From Pseudomonadota bacterium (GTDB lineage Bacteria > Pseudomonadota > Gammaproteobacteria > Xanthomonadales > Rhodanobacteraceae): a DNA stretch of 10,569 nt. Location: NCBI GenBank assembly GCA_018241165.1, contig JAFEEK010000502.1:1-10569 (forward strand). The letters run 5' to 3'. The position numbers were made by a program, and so were the translations under genes. Under the pieces are notes generated by a model. The model made no database searches and was not told the DNA's origin. It saw only the letters and a list, made by a program, of their open reading frames with translations. Position 1 is the stretch's first letter. The number at the start of each line of letters is the position of its first letter. This document shows positions 1-5,387 of this stretch, one piece after another.

Positions 1-820
1 GCATGACCAGGCATTCCGGCGCGGCGCGGGCCAGGCGTTGCGCGGACAGCCCGTAGCGCTGGAAGTATTCGGCCTCGGACGGGATCGCCGCCGCCTGCAT
101 GCGTTCTTTTTGCAGGCGCAACATAATGGCGACGTCGACACCGGCAATGGCTTCGTCGAAATCGTCGAGAATGCGGCACTGTGGAAATTCGGCCGGATCC
201 GGCGCCAGTTCCGGCGGTGCGCACAGGCGCAGTTCGCGCACGCCGAGCGCGCAGAACGCGTGCACGTCCGAGCGCGCCACGCGCGAATGGCGGATGTCGC
301 CGCAGATCACGATGCGCAGCGCCGAGAAATCGGGGCGATATTGGCGCAGGGTCAGCGCGTCGAGCAATCCCTGGGTCGGATGCGCGTTGCTGCCATCGCC
401 CGCATTGAGTACGGCGGCGCCGCTGCGCAGATTGGCCGCGATGAAACCCGGCGTTCCGGATTCCTTGTGGCGCACCACGAACGCGTCGGCGTGCATGGCC
501 TCGAGCGTGTGCACGGTATCGAGCAGGGATTCGCCCTTGACCGTGGACGAATGGGCGATGTCGAAGTTGATCACCTGTGCGCCGAGGCGCTGCGCGGCGA
601 GGTCGAACGAAGTGCGCGTGCGCGTGGACGGCTCGAAAAACAGATTCATCACCGTGCGCCCGCGCAGCAGGTTCAGGGGTACCGTGCCGCCGCGACTTTG
701 CGCGCGCAGCGCTTCGGCACGGTCGAGCAGGGCGCGCATCGTCGCGCGCGGCAGTCCATCGAGCGTGAGCAGGTGGCGCAGGCGGCCGTTGGCGTCGAGT
801 TGCGAAGTCGATGGGTTCAT
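1..820 (-). CDS. pyrB: Aspartate carbamoyltransferase catalytic subunit, C-terminus cut by window edge
   Basis: This enzyme condenses carbamoyl phosphate with L-aspartate, the committed step of pyrimidine synthesis in the cytoplasm. The frame reads 273 residues from ATG at 820 and is still open at base 1. The family is usually about 305-335 residues, so roughly 40 are missing, including the expected HPGPxNRG region. Visible motifs are the carbamoyl-phosphate loop FEPSTRTRTSF (residues 62-72), the SST-x-KGES loop with Lys95, HPTQG (147-151), GDIRHSRVARSD (174-185) and MLRLQKERM (233-241) with the Arg-x-Gln pair. The ATG overlaps the ruvX stop as ATGA, and an AGGA lies 5 bases upstream, so translation is probably coupled to ruvX. 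The N-terminal lead (about 15 residues before RLRHLLTLDGLP) resembles the pseudomonad/xanthomonad type rather than E. coli PyrB. A neighbouring pyrR, present at this spot in Pseudomonas, is absent. The family call is very secure. Confidence 0.97.
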   Translation of the reverse strand, partial: MNPSTSQLDANGRLRHLLTLDGLPRATMRALLDRAEALRAQSRGGTVPLNLLRGRTVMNLFFEPSTRTRTSFDLAAQRLGAQVINFDIAHSSTVKGESLLDTVHTLEAMHADAFVVRHKESGTPGFIAANLRSGAAVLNAGDGSNAHPTQGLLDALTLRQYRPDFSALRIVICGDIRHSRVARSDVHAFCALGVRELRLCAPPELAPDPAEFPQCRILDDFDEAIAGVDVAIMLRLQKERMQAAAIPSEAEYFQRYGLSAQRLARAAPECLVM

Positions 821-1266
821 TGGAATCCTGAGTCTCTTAGCCACTGCTCGACAATCACTTCCGCGGCGATCGAATCCAGCGCTTGCGCGTGTTTGCGCCT
901 CGCCGATCCGCCGGCGCGGCGTTGCGCGAAACGCTGTGCCGCTTCCACGGAACTCAAGCGCTCGTCGACGTGGGCTGCGGGCAGGTTGTAACGCTCTTTC
1001 AATTGCGCGGCGAATGCACGTGCCGCGGCGCTGTTTTTCTGTTCTTCGCCATCCATCGTCAGCGGCAGGCCGACCAGCAGCATCTGCGGCCGCCACTCGC
1101 GAACCAGCCCGGCAACGCGCGTCCAGTCCGGACCCTGCGTGCCGTTTGCGATCACCTCGAGCGCACGCGCGCTGCCGGTCAACGCATTGCCGACGGCGAC
1201 GCCGATGCGACGCGCGCCGTAGTCGAAACCCAGTACCGTGGTGATCGCGTCAGGCGTGTCCGGCAT
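817..1266 (-). CDS. ruvX: RuvX/YqgF family RNase H-fold protein (putative pre-16S rRNA nuclease)
   Basis: This 149-residue cytoplasmic protein has the usual YqgF length. In E. coli the family is implicated in 16S rRNA 5'-end maturation; the older annotation is a Holliday junction resolvase. The N-terminus carries LGFDYGARRIGVAVG (12-26) with the first acidic residue Asp15. LLVGLPLTMDGEE (63-75), VDERLSSVEA (100-109) and LDSIAAEVI (130-138) with Asp131 follow. These are the characteristic strands and acidic residues of the fold. The chosen ATG starts 17 bases inside the end of yqgE, and its TGA overlaps the pyrB start. This tight packing supports both the start and co-transcription. The yqgE-ruvX pair is widely conserved in gammaproteobacteria. 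No residue expected for catalysis is obviously missing. Confidence 0.95.
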   Translation of the reverse strand: MPDTPDAITTVLGFDYGARRIGVAVGNALTGSARALEVIANGTQGPDWTRVAGLVREWRPQMLLVGLPLTMDGEEQKNSAAARAFAAQLKERYNLPAAHVDERLSSVEAAQRFAQRRAGGSARRKHAQALDSIAAEVIVEQWLRDSGFQ

Positions 1267-1813
1267 AGTCCGTCAAGCTGGCGATATTCACCCCGACCAG
1301 ATTCGCCGCGGCTTCCCAGCGTGTTTCCAGCGGCGTGGAAAACAGGATTGTCTCGTCCGCCGCGCAGGTCAGCCAGGCGTTTTCCTTCAACTCGTTCTCG
1401 ATCTGGCCCGGATTCCAACCGGCGTACCCGAGCGCGACGATGGCATCCGCGGGGCCCTTGCCCTCGGCCATCGCGGCGAGCACGTCGCGCGAGGTCGTCA
1501 CGCACAAACGTTCGGAAACCTTGTACGAGGATTCCCAGTCGCCCGGCGGCGCGTGCAGCACGAAGCCGCGCTCGGGCTGCACCGGCCCACCGATCAGCAC
1601 GGGCGCTTCGCTGATCCGGCTCAAGTCCGACTTGATGTTCATCTGCGCGAGCACGTCGCCGAGCCGGTATTCGGACAGGCGATTCACCAGCAGGCCCATC
1701 GCGCCGTCCTCGCCGTGCTGACATACAAATGCCACGCTGCGCTTGAACAGCGGATCGCGCGTGCCGGGCATGGCGATCAGGAACTGGTTGGCGAGCGATG
1801 AGGTCGATTGCAT
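1250..1813 (-). CDS. yqgE: UPF0301 (YqgE/AlgH) family protein
   Basis: This 187-residue protein matches the UPF0301 family in length and sequence. It opens with LANQFLIAMPGTRDPLFKRSVAFVCQHGEDGAMGLLVNR (residues 7-45), a family hallmark. It continues with LIGGPVQPERGFVLH (73-87), SSYKVSERLCVTTSRDVL (95-112), LGYAGWNPGQIENELKENAWL (128-148) and the C-terminal ETRWEAAANLVGV (163-175). There is no signal peptide or membrane segment, so it is probably cytoplasmic. The biochemical role is not established; a homologue was historically called AlgH in Pseudomonas alginate regulation. The gene starts 24 bases after the tonB stop and overlaps ruvX by 17 bases. The ribosome-binding site is weak (GGGC close to the ATG), which fits read-through translation within an operon. 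Confidence 0.96.
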   Translation of the reverse strand: MQSTSSLANQFLIAMPGTRDPLFKRSVAFVCQHGEDGAMGLLVNRLSEYRLGDVLAQMNIKSDLSRISEAPVLIGGPVQPERGFVLHAPPGDWESSYKVSERLCVTTSRDVLAAMAEGKGPADAIVALGYAGWNPGQIENELKENAWLTCAADETILFSTPLETRWEAAANLVGVNIASLTDYAGHA

Positions 1814-1837
1814 GCGCCCATTGTACCGTGCGGCTGG

Positions 1838-2701
1838 CTACCGATTACGCAATATGTCGCCCGGCAGGAATTGCCACGTTCGCGTGATGTACAACTCGTC
1901 GATGCCTTCGTCCTTCGGGATCGGCGGAAACGGCGCGGCCAGGCGCACGATGCGCATCGCGGCGTCGTCGAGCAGCTTGTGTCCGCTGGAATGGATCACG
2001 TCCACGCTCTTGATCGCACCCTTGCGATCCAGCGCCACGGTGAGCACGAGCTGGCCGTGCATGTGCTCGCGGCGAGCTTCGTCCGGATAGTTGAGGTTGC
2101 CGATGCGCTCCACGCGGGCGACCCACGCGGCCATGTAGGCGGCGTAGGCATATTCCTTGGTGTTGGCCGAAATGAATTTCTTGTGCGGGCGCTTGGCGTA
2201 GGCCTGCGCTTCGCGCTGGATTTCGGTAGCGAGTTTGGCCATTTCGAGCTTGGTTTCCAGCGCCTCGTGCAGGGTCGGCTGCGGCAGCGGCGGCTGCTCC
2301 GGCGTTTCATGTTCGCTGCGTACGGAAAAATCCGATTTCTGCGCCGTCAGCATCTCGCGTTCGCTCGGCGGTGACGGGCGCGGAGCGGAAGCGCGCAACG
2401 GCCGCGGTGCGATGCCCGATTCGGGCTTGTTCACCGGACTGGACGCAAGCGCACTGGGCCGCAATGCACGTTCGCTGTCGCCGCCGCCGGTGTTGTTGGC
2501 CTGGGCGAGGAAGTCAGCATTCGTCGGCCTCTGTCCCGACGCCGATTGCACCAGGATCACGTCGAGCGAGGGCAGGCTCGGCGCGGGTTTTTCGTAGGCA
2601 AAGGTGAGGCCGAGCACGAGCACGCCGTGCAGGACCAGCGAAAACAGGAAAGTCACGCTGACCTTTTCGCGGCTGCCGATGGCCGGTGCCGCCGTGTTCA
2701 C
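1838..2701 (-). CDS. tonB: TonB-family energy transducer, likely TonB3-like (pilus-linked)
   Basis: The 287-residue protein has TonB architecture. There is a short cytoplasmic N-terminus and one membrane anchor (about 15-36). The anchor contains the SxxxH motif (Ser21-Leu-Val-Leu-His25) used by TonB to couple to ExbB/ExbD. A long Pro/Ser-rich periplasmic linker (about 38-145) and a charged helical stretch (about 145-185) follow. The C-terminal TonB domain (about 200-282) has NLNYPDEARREHMHGQLVLTVALD. The start is GTG, overlapping the gshB stop as GTGA, with GAGG 10 bases upstream inside gshB. In P. aeruginosa the tonB3 gene sits in this same place between gshB and yqgE and is required for normal twitching and pilus assembly. 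By synteny I infer the same role here rather than siderophore uptake. No exbB or exbD gene is nearby, so it would need partners encoded elsewhere. Confidence 0.92.
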   Translation of the reverse strand: MNTAAPAIGSREKVSVTFLFSLVLHGVLVLGLTFAYEKPAPSLPSLDVILVQSASGQRPTNADFLAQANNTGGGDSERALRPSALASSPVNKPESGIAPRPLRASAPRPSPPSEREMLTAQKSDFSVRSEHETPEQPPLPQPTLHEALETKLEMAKLATEIQREAQAYAKRPHKKFISANTKEYAYAAYMAAWVARVERIGNLNYPDEARREHMHGQLVLTVALDRKGAIKSVDVIHSSGHKLLDDAAMRIVRLAAPFPPIPKDEGIDELYITRTWQFLPGDILRNR

Positions 2702-3645
2702 CGCCGTTTGGCCTCGATCGCGTCGAACAACTGCCCGGCGATGTTCAGGCCGAATTGCGCATCCAGTTCGCGTATGCAGGTCGGCGAGGTGACGTTGACC
2801 TCGGTGAGGAATCCGCCGATCACGTCCAGCCCGACGAACAGCATGCCGCGCGCGCGCAATTCGGGCGCGACCTGGGCAGCGATCCAGCGCTCACGCTCGG
2901 TCAGCGGCATGCCCACGCCCTTGCCGCCGCGCGCCAGGTTGCCGCGGAATTCGTCGCCTTGCGGCATGCGCGCCAGCGCATACGGCACCGGCTCGCCGTT
3001 GATCAGCAGGACGCGCTTGTCGCCGTCGCGGATTTCCGGCAGGTAGCGTTGTGCCATCGCGAACGCGCGGCCGTTGTCGGTGAGCGTTTCCAGGATCACG
3101 TTGAGATTCGGATCCTTGCGCGCGCTGACGAAGATCGAGCGGCCGCCCATGCCATCCAGCGGCTTGAGCACGATGCGATCGTGTTCGGCGGCGAAACGCT
3201 TGAACTCGGCCGCGTCGCGCGCGACCAGGGTTGGCGGGATGCACTGCGGGAAACGCAGCGCGAAGAGCTTTTCGTTGGCGTCGCGCAAGGCGCGCGGATC
3301 GTTGACCACGAGCGCGCCGCCGTTTTGCGCCAGTTCCAGCACCATCGTGTCGTAGATGAACTGATCGTCCACCGGCGGATCCTTGCGCGCCAGGATCACG
3401 TCGACCTCGCGCAGATCGACCCATTGCGGGGCATCCAGATCGAACCAGGCGCGCGCGTCGTCGCGCACGCGCAAACCGCGCGCCTGCGCCCAGGGCGCCG
3501 CAGCGCGGATGGCCAGCGAATTCTGGGTCAGGTACAGCAGTTCGTGACCGCGGCGTTGGGCTTCCAGCAGCATGGCAAAGCTGGAGTCCTTCTCGACATG
3601 GATGGACTCGATGGGATCCATCAATATGGCGACGCGCAGTTTCAT
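2698..3645 (-). CDS. gshB: Glutathione synthetase (ATP-dependent)
   Basis: This cytoplasmic enzyme joins gamma-glutamylcysteine and glycine to form glutathione, using ATP. At 315 residues it matches bacterial GshB. Visible hallmarks are MDPIESIHVEKDSS (9-22), RKDPPVDDQFIYDT (87-100), NDPRALRDANEKLFAL (115-130), the ATP-grasp loop LKPLDGMGGRSIF (160-172), DKRVLLINGEP (209-219), GNLARGGKG (235-243), and the metal/substrate segment TEVNVTSPTCIRE (281-293). The ATG at 3645 is preceded by GGAG at 9-base spacing. It is the first gene of the minus-strand block and is divergent from pilG across the 341-bp gap. Its TGA overlaps the GTG of tonB. Nothing looks degraded. Confidence 0.98.
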   Translation of the reverse strand: MKLRVAILMDPIESIHVEKDSSFAMLLEAQRRGHELLYLTQNSLAIRAAAPWAQARGLRVRDDARAWFDLDAPQWVDLREVDVILARKDPPVDDQFIYDTMVLELAQNGGALVVNDPRALRDANEKLFALRFPQCIPPTLVARDAAEFKRFAAEHDRIVLKPLDGMGGRSIFVSARKDPNLNVILETLTDNGRAFAMAQRYLPEIRDGDKRVLLINGEPVPYALARMPQGDEFRGNLARGGKGVGMPLTERERWIAAQVAPELRARGMLFVGLDVIGGFLTEVNVTSPTCIRELDAQFGLNIAGQLFDAIEAKRR

Positions 3646-3673
3646 GCCTTGGCGCTCCGCGGCCGGTGAAACT

Positions 3674-3689
3674 TGGCACGGGATGTGCT
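3674..3689 (+). promoter_or_regulatory. Sigma-54-like -24/-12 motif, weak candidate
   Basis: TGGCACGGGATGTGCT has the GG and GC dinucleotides at the 12-base spacing of the RpoN consensus TGGCACG-N4-TTGCW, with one mismatch in the -12 box (GTGCT). It points toward pilG but lies about 300 bases upstream, only 29 bases from the gshB start. RpoN drives pilA in several relatives, which makes the motif worth noting. A chance match in GC-rich DNA is quite possible. Confidence 0.25.
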
Positions 3690-3746
3690 GGACTTTTGGG
3701 TCATGGTTTGCGGCATTGCAAGAACACGCAACGGCGGGGTCGGGGC

Positions 3747-3752
3747 TATACT
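3747..3752 (+). promoter_or_regulatory. Candidate -10 box TATACT facing pilG
   Basis: TATACT matches the sigma-70 -10 consensus at five of six bases and stands out in GC-rich DNA. No good -35 box lies 16-18 bases upstream. A TTGCAA at 3716-3721 is too far away, so activation or a weak -35 would be needed. Start of transcription would be near 3759. Confidence 0.4.
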
Positions 3753-3775
3753 AGCATTGCGGCGCGCGGGTCCAA
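3748..3775 (-). promoter_or_regulatory. Candidate gshB operon promoter
   Basis: On the minus strand TTGGAC (3775-3770) and TAGTAT (3753-3748) are separated by 16 bases, matching the -35 consensus at three and the -10 consensus at four of six bases. Transcription would begin near 3741 and give a leader of roughly 95 bases before the gshB ATG. It occupies the same bases as the plus-strand TATACT box, so the two could compete for polymerase. Confidence 0.35.
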
Positions 3776-3820
3776 GGCTCGCAGTCGCAGCTGAAAGGCC
3801 TCGCAGAGGCAAGTTTTTTC
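3759..3820 (+). ncRNA. Possible short RNA or attenuated leader (about 60 nt)
   Basis: A transcript started by TATACT at 3747 would run about 60 bases before meeting the hairpin and T-run ending at 3819. That is the size of a small RNA or an attenuated leader ahead of pilG. The CTCGCAG motif occurs twice inside it (3778-3784 and 3800-3806). I recognise no RNA family. This is an inference from the order of promoter and terminator alone. Confidence 0.2.
3798..3819 (+). terminator. Rho-independent terminator-like hairpin
   Basis: GCCTC-GCA-GAGGC forms a perfect 5-bp stem with a 3-base loop (3798-3810), followed after AAG by six T (3814-3819). This is a compact intrinsic-terminator shape on the plus strand. 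No gene ends just upstream on this strand, so it would act on a short transcript or as an attenuator between the upstream promoter and pilG. The stem is short, so strength is uncertain. Confidence 0.45.
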
Positions 3821-3850
3821 CAAGCAAAAATGATGGGTTAGCGGATTTAC

Positions 3851-3879
3851 TTGACATATTTGCTAAGTATTGGTTAAAC
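3851..3879 (+). promoter_or_regulatory. Candidate sigma-70 promoter for the pilG operon
   Basis: A perfect -35 TTGACA (3851-3856) is followed after 17 bases by TTAAAC (3874-3879), a three-of-six -10. It sits in the most AT-rich part of the gap, downstream of the terminator-like hairpin. It is the best-placed promoter for pilG, giving a leader of about 100 bases from near 3886. The inverted repeat TTAGC/GCTAA surrounds the -35 and could be an operator. Confidence 0.5.
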
Positions 3880-3887
3880 AGCTTCGG

Positions 3888-3922
3888 AACAGGCGCGATA
3901 TGGCGCCGGGTAGCCTGTTTTT
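3888..3922 (+). other. Hairpin with T-run in the pilG leader
   Basis: AACAGGC (3888-3894) and GCCTGTT (3913-3919) can form a 7-bp stem around an 18-base loop, followed directly by TTT. It begins almost exactly where transcription from the TTGACA promoter should start. It could be a protective 5' stem-loop or a weak attenuator. The loop contains the self-complementary GGCGCC. I matched it to no known riboswitch; the conserved c-di-GMP-I core sequences are not visible. Confidence 0.4.
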
Positions 3923-3986
3923 GGCGCAGATCGCTCGGCAGGCCGGTACGCGCATCTTGCACTCCTTGCGGTTGGGGGTTTAGCAC

Positions 3987-4388
3987 GTGGAACACACTGA
4001 AAATGATGGCAAGTTGGCCGGCTTGAAGGTCATGGTCATCGACGACTCGAAAACGATCCGCCGCACGGCCGAAACCTTGCTCAAGAAGGAAGGTTGCGAG
4101 GTCGTTACCGCGACCGACGGTTTCGAGGCGCTGGCGAAGATTTCCGACCAGCAGCCGAACATCATCTTCGTCGACATCATGATGCCGCGTCTGGACGGAT
4201 ACCAGACTTGCGCACTGATCAAGAACAACCAGATGTTCAAGGCCACGCCGGTGATCATGCTGTCCTCGAAGGACGGCCTGTTCGACAAGGCGCGCGGTCG
4301 CATCGTCGGTTCCGAACAATACCTGACCAAACCGTTCACGCGTGAAGAACTGCTCGGTGCGATCCGCCGGCATGTGACGCAGAAGTGA
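3987..4388 (+). CDS. pilG: Pil-Chp response regulator PilG (CheY-like)
   Basis: PilG is a stand-alone receiver phosphorylated by ChpA. In P. aeruginosa it promotes pilus extension and cAMP production. The 133-residue protein is a single CheY fold. It has the acidic pair Asp19-Asp20 in VMVIDDSKTIRRTAETLLKKEGC, phospho-acceptor Asp63 in IIFVDIMMPRLDGYQTCALIKNN, and Lys115 in YLTKPF. Sequence identity to known PilG proteins is striking from residue 13 on. The start is GTG at 3987, with GGGGG 8 bases upstream; the next in-frame ATG (codon 16) would delete the first strand. It is the first gene of the operon, 341 bases from divergent gshB, and 35 bases from the pilH start. Confidence 0.97.
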   Translation: MEHTENDGKLAGLKVMVIDDSKTIRRTAETLLKKEGCEVVTATDGFEALAKISDQQPNIIFVDIMMPRLDGYQTCALIKNNQMFKATPVIMLSSKDGLFDKARGRIVGSEQYLTKPFTREELLGAIRRHVTQK

Positions 4389-4412
4389 TCGCGGAGGCCA
4401 TCCGGGCAAACA

Positions 4413-4417
4413 AGGGG
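4413..4417 (+). promoter_or_regulatory. Ribosome-binding site fixing the pilH start
   Basis: AGGGG lies 6 bases before the ATG at 4424. A longer frame from ATG at 4385 exists but overlaps the pilG stop, adds 13 residues unlike any PilH, and has no ribosome-binding site. The site supports the shorter start. Confidence 0.75.
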
Positions 4418-4423
4418 CAAACG

Positions 4424-4789
4424 ATGGCGCATATTCTCATCATCGACGATTCGCCGACCGACGTGCGCGTGTTCACCACGCTGCTCGAAAAGAACGGCCA
4501 TCGCGTCAGCAGCGCAATCAGCGCCGAAGAAGGCATCGCCGCCGCCAAGCGCGAACGTCCGGATCTGGTCATCATGGACGTGATCATGCCGGGCATGAAC
4601 GGCTTTCAGGCCACGCGCACGCTCAGTCGCGATGCAGACACCTCGGCGATCCCGATCCTGATCGTCACCACGAAATCCATGGAAACCGACCGCGTCTGGG
4701 GCTTGCGCCAGGGCGCCAAGGATTTCATGGTCAAGCCCGTGGCCGAGCCCGAATTGCTCGGGCGCATCCAGAAACTGCTCGCGAGCTGA
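4424..4789 (+). CDS. pilH: Pil-Chp response regulator PilH (CheY-like)
   Basis: PilH is the second stand-alone receiver of the system. In P. aeruginosa it opposes or tunes PilG output and affects pilus retraction. With the start at 4424 it has 121 residues, like known PilH. It begins MAHILIIDDSPTDVRVF with Asp8-Asp9. It has phospho-acceptor Asp52 in LVIMDVIMPGMNGFQATRTLSRDADTSAIP, the TTK at 82-84, and Lys104 in FMVKPV. The AETSAIP-like segment and VWGLRQGAKDF (91-101) distinguish PilH from PilG. The pilI start follows 6 bases after its stop, so the genes are surely co-transcribed. Confidence 0.96.
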   Translation: MAHILIIDDSPTDVRVFTTLLEKNGHRVSSAISAEEGIAAAKRERPDLVIMDVIMPGMNGFQATRTLSRDADTSAIPILIVTTKSMETDRVWGLRQGAKDFMVKPVAEPELLGRIQKLLAS

Positions 4790-4795
4790 TCGCCA

Positions 4796-5350
4796 ATGCC
4801 CGCCGACTTCGAATCGCCGCTGCTTTCCCCGTTCGAGGCGCTCGCCGATTACGAGCGGCGCAGTCTTGCGCACGTGGCCGGCATGCCCGAGCAGATCGAA
4901 GCGCCGGGCCTGTGGCGCGGCATCGGCTTCCGCATCGGCCAGCGCTACATGGTCAGCGGCATCCATGAAGTCAACGAAATCCTGACGCCGCCGGCGCTGA
5001 CCATCGTGCCCGGCACGCGCGGCTGGCTGCTGGGCGTGGCCAACGTGCGCGGCAACCTGGTGCCGGTGATCGATCTCAAGCAATATCTGGAAGGCGAGCG
5101 CACCCAGGTCACCGACGCCAGCCGCGTGCTGCTCGTGCGCCAGGCCGGTGGCAGCGTCGGACTGCTGATCGACGAAGTGCTCGGTCAGCGCAGCTTTTCC
5201 GAAGAACAACGCGCCGAGGCCATCGGCGAAGACGACGAACGCTACGGTCGTTTCGTCGGCGAGAAATATCCGTTGGGCGAGATGCACTGGGGCCAGTTCA
5301 GCATGGCGACCCTGGTGCGGTCGCCCGATTTCGTACAGGCCGCGGCTTAG
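4796..5350 (+). CDS. pilI: CheW-like adaptor PilI
   Basis: PilI links the chemoreceptor PilJ to the kinase ChpA at the inner membrane. The 184-residue protein has a polar N-terminal extension (about 1-40) with SPFEALADYERRSLAHVAGMPEQIEAPGLWRGIGFRIG, typical of PilI. A CheW domain follows (about 42-178). The receptor/kinase-binding signature is GWLLGVANVRGNLVPVIDLKQYL (76-98), followed by SRVLLVRQAGGSVGLLIDEVLGQ (109-131). No membrane segment is present. The ribosome-binding site is weak and the gene lies 6 bases after pilH, suggesting translational coupling. Confidence 0.95.
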   Translation: MPADFESPLLSPFEALADYERRSLAHVAGMPEQIEAPGLWRGIGFRIGQRYMVSGIHEVNEILTPPALTIVPGTRGWLLGVANVRGNLVPVIDLKQYLEGERTQVTDASRVLLVRQAGGSVGLLIDEVLGQRSFSEEQRAEAIGEDDERYGRFVGEKYPLGEMHWGQFSMATLVRSPDFVQAAA

Positions 5351-5373
5351 CGCGGCGGCCATCGCAAGCTTGC

Positions 5374-5379
5374 AAGGGG
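5374..5379 (+). promoter_or_regulatory. Ribosome-binding site fixing the pilJ start
   Basis: AAGGGG is 8 bases from the ATG at 5388. Another ATG at 5381 is out of frame and too close to the site, so it is unlikely to be used. Confidence 0.75.
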
Positions 5380-5387
5380 CATGAATC

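Larger units (their letters stand above)
3646..3986. other. Divergent intergenic regulatory region between gshB and pilG
   Basis: This is the only gap over 300 bases. I see no convincing gene in it: the open frames that cross it run into pilG or gshB out of frame and look like no known protein. Base composition changes sharply; 3811-3880 is about 31% GC by hand count, inside very GC-rich surroundings. The gap holds promoter-like boxes on both strands, two hairpins followed by T-runs on the plus strand, a sigma-54-like motif, and an inverted repeat TTAGC-N19-GCTAA (3838-3842 and 3862-3866) flanking a perfect TTGACA. Both divergent operons must be controlled from here. Individual elements are listed separately. 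Confidence 0.85.

Noticed and set aside
3830..3841. Tiny frame ATG ATG GGT TAG as a possible leader peptide
   Set aside because: It has three codons only, no ribosome-binding site, and lies upstream of the best pilG promoter.
3759..3986. Possible c-di-GMP (GEMM) riboswitch before pilG
   Set aside because: The conserved core segments such as GACGCAAAGCC are not present. Only a generic GGGTAGCC resembles part of it.
3673..4026. Plus-strand open frame of 117 codons across the intergenic gap
   Set aside because: It overlaps the start of pilG in another frame, crosses both hairpins and the promoter boxes, and resembles no family.
4385..4423. Upstream start for pilH giving 13 extra residues
   Set aside because: It has no ribosome-binding site, overlaps the pilG stop, and the extra residues do not match PilH proteins. 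The ATG at 4424 has AGGGG at good spacing.
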